A stretch of 64,000 bases of DNA. Origin: Prauserella rugosa. GTDB lineage: Bacteria > Actinomycetota > Actinomycetes > Mycobacteriales > Pseudonocardiaceae. The notes under the pieces are model-generated. The model did not search any database. It saw only the letters and a program-made list of their open reading frames with translations, and was not told the origin of the DNA. This document shows positions 59,972-64,000 of this stretch, one piece after another. Location: assembly GCF_000719975.1 (NCBI RefSeq), contig NZ_JOIJ01000012.1, forward strand, positions 62,001 to 126,000, given 5' to 3'. The position numbers and the translations under genes are program-made. Numbering within the stretch: position 1 is the first letter of the stretch; each line of letters starts with the position of its first letter.

Positions 59972-62290
59972 TCAGGAGAACCGGCGGAGGCGGAGGCTGT
60001 TGGTCACCACGAACACCGAACTCAGGGCCATGGCGGCACCGGCGAGCATCGGGTTCAGCAGGCCCGCCGCGGCGAGCGGCAGGGCGGCGACGTTGTAGCC
60101 GAACGCCCAGAACAGGTTTCCCTTGATGGTGCGCAGTGTTCGGCGCGAGAGCCGAATCGCGTCGGCCGCGGCGGTGAGGTCGCCGCGCACCAGGGTCAGG
60201 TCCCCCGCCTCGATCGCGACGTCGGTGCCGGTGCCCATCGCCAGGCCCAGGTCGGCGGCGGCGAGTGCCGCGGCGTCGTTGACACCGTCGCCGACCATCG
60301 CCACGACCCGTCCCTCGGACTGCAACCGCCGTACGACGGCGACCTTGTCCTCGGGCAGCACCTCGGCGATCACGTCGCCGGGTGCGTCGATCCCCACCTG
60401 CGTGGCCACCGACCGCGCGACGGCCTCGTTGTCGCCGGTCAGCAGCACCGGACGCAGTCCCAACGCGCGCATCCGGCGCACGGCCTCGGCCGAGGTCGCC
60501 TTCACCTCGTCGCGCACGACGAGCACGGCGCGAGCGCGGCCGTCCCAGCCCACGATCACCGCCGTGCCGCCGTCGCGTTCCGCGGCGTCCTGCGCGGCGG
60601 CCAGTTCATCCGGCACCGTCAACGCCCAGTCCCTGGCCAGCGCCGCGCGCCCGACGACCACGGCGTGTCCCTCGACCACGCCGTGCACGCCGAGGCCGTT
60701 CGACGTCGCGAACTCCACGACCTCGGGCAGCGGGCCCACCTCCCGCTCGGCTGCGTCGGCCACCGCGCGGGCCACCGGGTGCGACGAGGCGTTCTCGACC
60801 GCACCCGCCAGACGCAGCACCTCGGCGCGATCGGCGCCGCCGGCGACGTGCACCGCGCTGAGCGCCATTGCCGCCGTGGTCACCGTGCCCGTCTTGTCGA
60901 GAACGACGGTGTCCACCCTGCGCGTCGATTCCAGCACCTCGGGGCCCTTGATCAGGATGCCCAGCTGTGCCCCGCGGCCCGTGCCGACCAGCAACGCGGT
61001 CGGCGTCGCGAGCCCGAGCGCGCAGGGGCAGGCGATGATCAGCACCGCCACGGCCGCCGTGAACGCCGCCTGCACGTCCCCGTTCGCGACCAGCCAGCCG
61101 ATCAGCGTTCCCAGCGCCAGCACCACGACCACGGGCACGAACACGCCCGAGATCCGGTCGGCCAGTCGTTGCACCTCGGCCTTGCCCGCCTGCGCGTCCT
61201 CGACGAGCTTGGCCATCTGCGCCAGCCGTGTGTCCCCGCCGACGCGGGTCGCTTCGACGACCAGACGGCCGCCCTGGTTGACGGTCGCACCGACGACGCT
61301 GTCGCCCTCGGTGACCTCGACCGGGACGGACTCGCCGGTCAGCATGCTCGCGTCGACCGCCGAGACACCGTCGACCACCACGCCGTCGGTGGCGATCTTC
61401 TCCCCCGGCCGCACGACGAACCGGTCTCCCACGGCGAGCCGGTCCACCGGGACCCGCTCCTCCCTGCCGTCGCGCAGCACCCCGACGTCCTTGGCGCCGA
61501 GCTCGAGCAGGGCACGCAACGCCGCACCGGCACGCCGTTTGGCGCGTGCCTCGAAGTACCGCCCCGCGAGCAGGAACGTCGTCACGCCCGCGGCGACCTC
61601 GAGGTAGATGTTGGCACCGCCGTCGCCCCGCTCGATCGTGAACTCGAAGGCGTGGGTCATTCCGGGCATGCCCGCGTGCCCGAAGAACAGCGCGTAGACC
61701 GACCACGCGTACGCCGCCGACACCCCCATCGACACGAGGGTGTCCATCGTCGCGGCGCCGTGGCGCAGGTTGACCAGTGCCGCGCGGTGGAACGGCCACG
61801 CCGCCCACACCACGACGGGCGAGGCGAGGGTGAGCGAGGCCCACTGCCAGTTGTCGAACTGCAGCGGCGGCACCATGGCCAGCACGATCACCGGCACCGA
61901 CAGCAGCAGCGCGGCGATCAACCGCGTCCGCAGCGTGTCGGCCTCCCGGTCGGCGGACTCCGGGGTGTCGCCGTGTTCCGCACCCGCGTGCCCCGACTCG
62001 GGCGCAGCAGGCAGAACAGCCTGGTATCCGGCGGCCTCCACCGTCTCGACAAGCCGCTCCGGCGACACCCCCTCCGGGTATGCCACCCGGGCCTTCTCGG
62101 TGGCGTAGTTCACCGAGGCGGACACGCCGTCGAGTTTGTTGAGCTTGCGTTCGATGCGATGCGCACACGAGGCGCACGTCATGCCGCTGATGGCGAGTTC
62201 GATCTCCCGATCGGCCGCCGTCGTGGCGTCGGCAGCCGCCTGCCCGTCACGCGCTGGCCCCGGCACCGGGGTTCCGGCATCGGCCGTCAT
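59972..62290 (-). CDS. copA: Copper-translocating P1B-type ATPase
   Basis: 772 aa. One N-terminal heavy-metal-associated domain ([14 protein letters not shown], near residue 36) is followed by eight helices. The metal-transport motif is [10 protein letters not shown] in helix 6, the phosphorylation site [11 protein letters not shown], the HP motif SSHPVARAV, and the hinge [15 protein letters not shown]. The CPC and HMA motifs indicate Cu+ export. ATG 62290 has GAGGAGG at 6-7 bases; a GTG/ATG further upstream is not needed. It forms the csoR-copZ-copA cassette, all on the minus strand and controlled by CsoR. Confidence 0.95.
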   Translation of the reverse strand: MTADAGTPVPGPARDGQAAADATTAADREIELAISGMTCASCAHRIERKLNKLDGVSASVNYATEKARVAYPEGVSPERLVETVEAAGYQAVLPAAPESGHAGAEHGDTPESADREADTLRTRLIAALLLSVPVIVLAMVPPLQFDNWQWASLTLASPVVVWAAWPFHRAALVNLRHGAATMDTLVSMGVSAAYAWSVYALFFGHAGMPGMTHAFEFTIERGDGGANIYLEVAAGVTTFLLAGRYFEARAKRRAGAALRALLELGAKDVGVLRDGREERVPVDRLAVGDRFVVRPGEKIATDGVVVDGVSAVDASMLTGESVPVEVTEGDSVVGATVNQGGRLVVEATRVGGDTRLAQMAKLVEDAQAGKAEVQRLADRISGVFVPVVVVLALGTLIGWLVANGDVQAAFTAAVAVLIIACPCALGLATPTALLVGTGRGAQLGILIKGPEVLESTRRVDTVVLDKTGTVTTAAMALSAVHVAGGADRAEVLRLAGAVENASSHPVARAVADAAEREVGPLPEVVEFATSNGLGVHGVVEGHAVVVGRAALARDWALTVPDELAAAQDAAERDGGTAVIVGWDGRARAVLVVRDEVKATSAEAVRRMRALGLRPVLLTGDNEAVARSVATQVGIDAPGDVIAEVLPEDKVAVVRRLQSEGRVVAMVGDGVNDAAALAAADLGLAMGTGTDVAIEAGDLTLVRGDLTAAADAIRLSRRTLRTIKGNLFWAFGYNVAALPLAAAGLLNPMLAGAAMALSSVFVVTNSLRLRRFS

Positions 62291-62328
62291 GGCCGCCTCC
62301 TCATGGTCGCGTGGGTGTCGCGGCCGGG

Positions 62329-62535
62329 TCACACGGACAGCGTGTACCCGGCCTCCTCGACGGCCGCACGCACCGCGTCGGTCGACAGTTCGTCGTCACT
62401 GGTCACGGTCACGGCCCCGGAATCGAGGTCGACGTCGACCCCACGCACGCCGGCGAGCTCGCCGACCTCCTCGGTCACCGAGGCGACACAGTGCTGACAG
62501 GTCATTCCACTGACGGTGTAGGTCTTCTCGAACAT
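62329..62535 (-). CDS. copZ: CopZ-like copper chaperone
   Basis: A 68-aa HMA-fold protein [20 protein letters not shown] with the CxxC copper site. It delivers Cu+ to CopA. It lies 76 bases after csoR and 38 bases before copA in the same direction. ATG 62535; GGAAAGG upstream is an acceptable SD. The sequence ends EEAGYTLSV as in typical bacterial CopZ. Confidence 0.93.
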   Translation of the reverse strand: MFEKTYTVSGMTCQHCVASVTEEVGELAGVRGVDVDLDSGAVTVTSDDELSTDAVRAAVEEAGYTLSV

Positions 62536-62611
62536 CGCTTCCGCCTTTCCGATCAGAGAGCTTCCGGACGCGACAGGAAGAACTCGGCGGGGTCCGCCGG
62601 GACACAGGCAC

Positions 62612-62893
62612 TCACGAGCGCACGAGCCGCGCGATGGCCTCACTGGCTTCGCGGACCTTCTCCTCGGCCGCGTCGCCACCCTCGGCCACGGCCTCGGCGA
62701 CACAGTGCTTGAGGTGCTCGTCGAGCAGGCCGAGCGAGACCGACTGCAGCGCCTTCGTCGCGGCGGAGATCTGCGTCAGGATGTCGATGCAGTACTCGTC
62801 GTCGTCGATCATCCGCTGCAGCCCGCGGATCTGCCCCTCGATCCGGCGCAGCCTCTTCAGGTAGACGTCCTTGTCGCCGCTGTAGCCCCGCAT
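62612..62893 (-). CDS. csoR: CsoR copper-sensing repressor
   Basis: A 93-aa DUF156 helical-bundle repressor. The Cu+-binding Cys-His-Cys set is present: C35 (DDEYCIDIL), H60 and C64 (LLDEHLKHCVAE). Arg residues of YLKRLRRIEGQIRG would bind DNA. Cu+ binding releases the operator and turns on copZ-copA. ATG 62893 has GGAGAGG directly upstream. A CsoR-type site (62927-62943) lies 33 bases beyond the start and indicates autoregulation. It is divergent from hsp20. Confidence 0.93.
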   Translation of the reverse strand: MRGYSGDKDVYLKRLRRIEGQIRGLQRMIDDDEYCIDILTQISAATKALQSVSLGLLDEHLKHCVAEAVAEGGDAAEEKVREASEAIARLVRS

Positions 62894-62926
62894 GACCTCT
62901 CCTTCTCTGTCCAACGCCTCCACCGT

Positions 62927-62943
62927 ATACCCCCTACCCGTAT
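62927..62943. promoter_or_regulatory. CsoR-box-like site
   Basis: ATAC-CCCCTACCC-GTAT, i.e. ATAC...GTAT arms around a C/G-rich centre, overlapping the probable csoR -10 (TACGGT on the minus strand). Confidence 0.6.
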
Positions 62944-62980
62944 GCGGCAACCACAGGTCTTCCACCTCGGCGAACACCAA

Positions 62981-63001
62981 CTTGAGTAATCAGCACTCAA
63001 C
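62981..63001 (+). promoter_or_regulatory. HAIR element (HspR binding site)
   Basis: CTTGAGT-N7-ACTCAAC, matching the HspR consensus CTTGAGT-N7-ACTCAAG in 13 of 14 fixed bases, 82 bases upstream of hsp20. Confidence 0.82.
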
Positions 63002-63083
63002 TTTGGGAACAAAGGACCCCTCAACTCCGTTGGACGGGATGACAGGCCCGAGCCGCGGGCCGAAGTCACAGGAGGGATGAGCA

Positions 63084-63524
63084 ATGGCATTGCCGGTTCT
63101 GCGGAACAACCGCACCCTGCGCCCGTTCGACGTCTGGAACCCGGGCTGGAGCCTGCGGGAGTTCGACGAGCTGACCCGACTGCTGACCACGGGCCCGAAC
63201 GGCGAGTCGCACGCCTTCGCGCCCGCGGCCGACGTCCGCGAGACCGACGAGGCCTACGTCGTCGAGGTCGAGGTTCCCGGCGTGAAGCGGGACGACATCA
63301 CCGTCGACCTGGCCGACAACGTGCTCACGGTCAGCGGCGAGGTCAACGAGCGTGAGGGACGGTTCCGCCGCCGCACGCGCCGCACGGGGCAGTTCCGCTA
63401 CTCCGTGAGCCTGCCGGAGGGCATCGACACCGAGCAGGTGGGTGCCGAGTTGGCCGACGGCGTGCTGACGGTCAACGTACCGAAGCGGCCCGACACCGGA
63501 ACGCGCCGGATCGAGATCTCGTGA
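63084..63524 (+). CDS. Small heat-shock protein (Hsp20 family)
   Basis: 146 aa with a central alpha-crystallin domain (residues ~47-135): FAPAADVRETDEAYVVEVEV, VPGVKRDDITVDLADNVLTV, and the conserved A-x-L-x-(D/N)GVLTV at ELADGVLTVNVPK. The short C-terminal RRIEIS tail holds an I-x-I-like motif. It is an ATP-independent chaperone holding unfolded proteins. SD AGGAGGG precedes ATG 63084. The HAIR element upstream predicts repression by HspR and heat induction, like mycobacterial Acr2/Hsp20. Confidence 0.93.
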   Translation: MALPVLRNNRTLRPFDVWNPGWSLREFDELTRLLTTGPNGESHAFAPAADVRETDEAYVVEVEVPGVKRDDITVDLADNVLTVSGEVNEREGRFRRRTRRTGQFRYSVSLPEGIDTEQVGAELADGVLTVNVPKRPDTGTRRIEIS

Positions 63525-63543
63525 GCGCGTGAGAATCCACGAA

Positions 63544-63587
<44 letters not shown>

Positions 63588-63660
63588 GCCCCTTCTGTCC
63601 GTTGTGGATGGTTCGGAACGAGGTGGGTTTACCGGTCCGTCTACCGGGTATGCGCAGGGC

Positions 63661-63960
63661 ATGGTGGATGTTCCCCGGCAGGCCGATACGCTTCGGCAGA
63701 CGGACGTATTTCAGCAGGACGTATTTCAGCAGACGGACGCGTTTCAGCAGACGGACGCTTTTCGGCAGCCTGGCGCGCTTCGTGACGAGACGAACATGGC
63801 CGAACTCGCTGCGTTGGCGCGCAAGCTCGGAATCATCTCGACGGCCCACATGAGCGAGGCCGAACTGATCGAGGCCATTCGGCAACAACGCGAAACCAAC
63901 GCGGTGCTGCGCGCCGAAGGTGAAGCCGTCGATCCACCGGCGCCCGTCACTGGCGGATGA
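63661..63960 (+). CDS. Small protein with Rho_N/SAP-like C-terminus and Q-T-D repeats
   Basis: 99 aa. The N-terminal half consists of repeats of (D/A)(V/A)FQQTDAF encoded by ~15-bp DNA repeats (about 63690-63775). The C-terminal ~50 residues MAELAALARKLGIISTAHMS plus EAELIEAIRQQ match the Rho N-terminal/SAP-like helix-turn-helix that binds nucleic acid. ATG 63661 is the first sensible start after the G/C tract; the frame runs upstream through the tract but that part is not credible. The function is unknown. Near the window's end; nothing supportable lies in 63961-64000. Confidence 0.55.
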   Translation: MVDVPRQADTLRQTDVFQQDVFQQTDAFQQTDAFRQPGALRDETNMAELAALARKLGIISTAHMSEAELIEAIRQQRETNAVLRAEGEAVDPPAPVTGG

Positions 63961-64000
63961 GGCTCCTGCTCGCCAGCTCGGCGGTGTGCAGCTCCCGGCC

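Overview
The window is high-GC DNA (roughly 70 % by eye) with many GTG starts and strong G/C third positions. The gene set and order point to an actinobacterium, most likely of the Pseudonocardiales (a Saccharomonospora/Amycolatopsis/Prauserella-type genome). Two blocks follow the order I remember from Mycobacterium tuberculosis Rv2201-Rv2245: asnB - erpA - DUF3043 - cobT - ilvE - pepA - lpd/sucB - TIGR01777 epimerase - lipB - lipA on the left, and ahpE - DUF3052 - aceE - PucR regulator - fabD - (fabH) - acpP - fabF on the right. The genus is inference; no rRNA is present.

Layout. 1-24.8 kb is the conserved left block: amino-acid and cofactor metabolism (asparagine synthase, IspD-like cytidylyltransferase, CobT, IlvE), Fe-S assembly (ErpA), leucyl aminopeptidase, then a lipoate block (Lpd, two-lipoyl-domain SucB, LipB, LipA). 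A four-gene cassette (LLM oxidoreductase, TetR, hypothetical, SDR) separates lipB from lipA. 24.9-41.5 kb interrupts the conserved order: DedA, a sirtuin, the replicative polymerase DnaE, a PP2C phosphatase, a zinc peptidase, a TetR-controlled drug-efflux-type ABC transporter, an Abi_2/HEPN abortive-infection gene with a structured leader, an XRE regulator, and a 3.86-kb integrative element inserted in a tRNA-Val(TAC) gene. 41.6-51.5 kb is the second conserved block, ending in the FasR-fabD-fabH-acpP-fabF fatty-acid operon. 51.6-59.9 kb holds DUF3145, a large Pro/Ala-rich membrane protein, and a desaturase/ferredoxin-reductase operon with a divergent TetR. 60-64 kb holds a CsoR/CopZ/CopA copper cassette, an HspR-type (HAIR) promoter with hsp20, an extraordinary G27C17 tract, and a small Rho_N-like gene.

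How the parts work together. Central carbon flux (AceE, Lpd, SucB, with lipoyl cofactor from LipB/LipA) supplies acetyl-CoA to FabD/FabH/AcpP/FabF. The desaturase and its reductase then modify the acyl chains. The integrative element has matching 57-bp att repeats, integrase arm-type repeats at both ends, a tyrosine recombinase, and cargo dominated by exported proteins: a signal-peptide HExxH protein, an LppA-like lipoprotein and a Pro/Thr-rich membrane-anchored protein.

Most distinctive signals: (i) at least 16 genes whose -10 hexamer ends only 6-7 bases before the start codon, implying leaderless mRNAs; (ii) two copies of a 53-bp perfect or near-perfect palindrome between convergent genes, with a compensatory base-pair change; (iii) short tandem repeats placed just after stop codons; (iv) several operator arrays (TetR pairs, a 4 x 16-bp array, DesT-like sites, a CsoR box, HAIR); (v) the tRNA-Val element and the Abi_2/RNA locus. 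All functional statements are from sequence reading and family knowledge; no searches were run.
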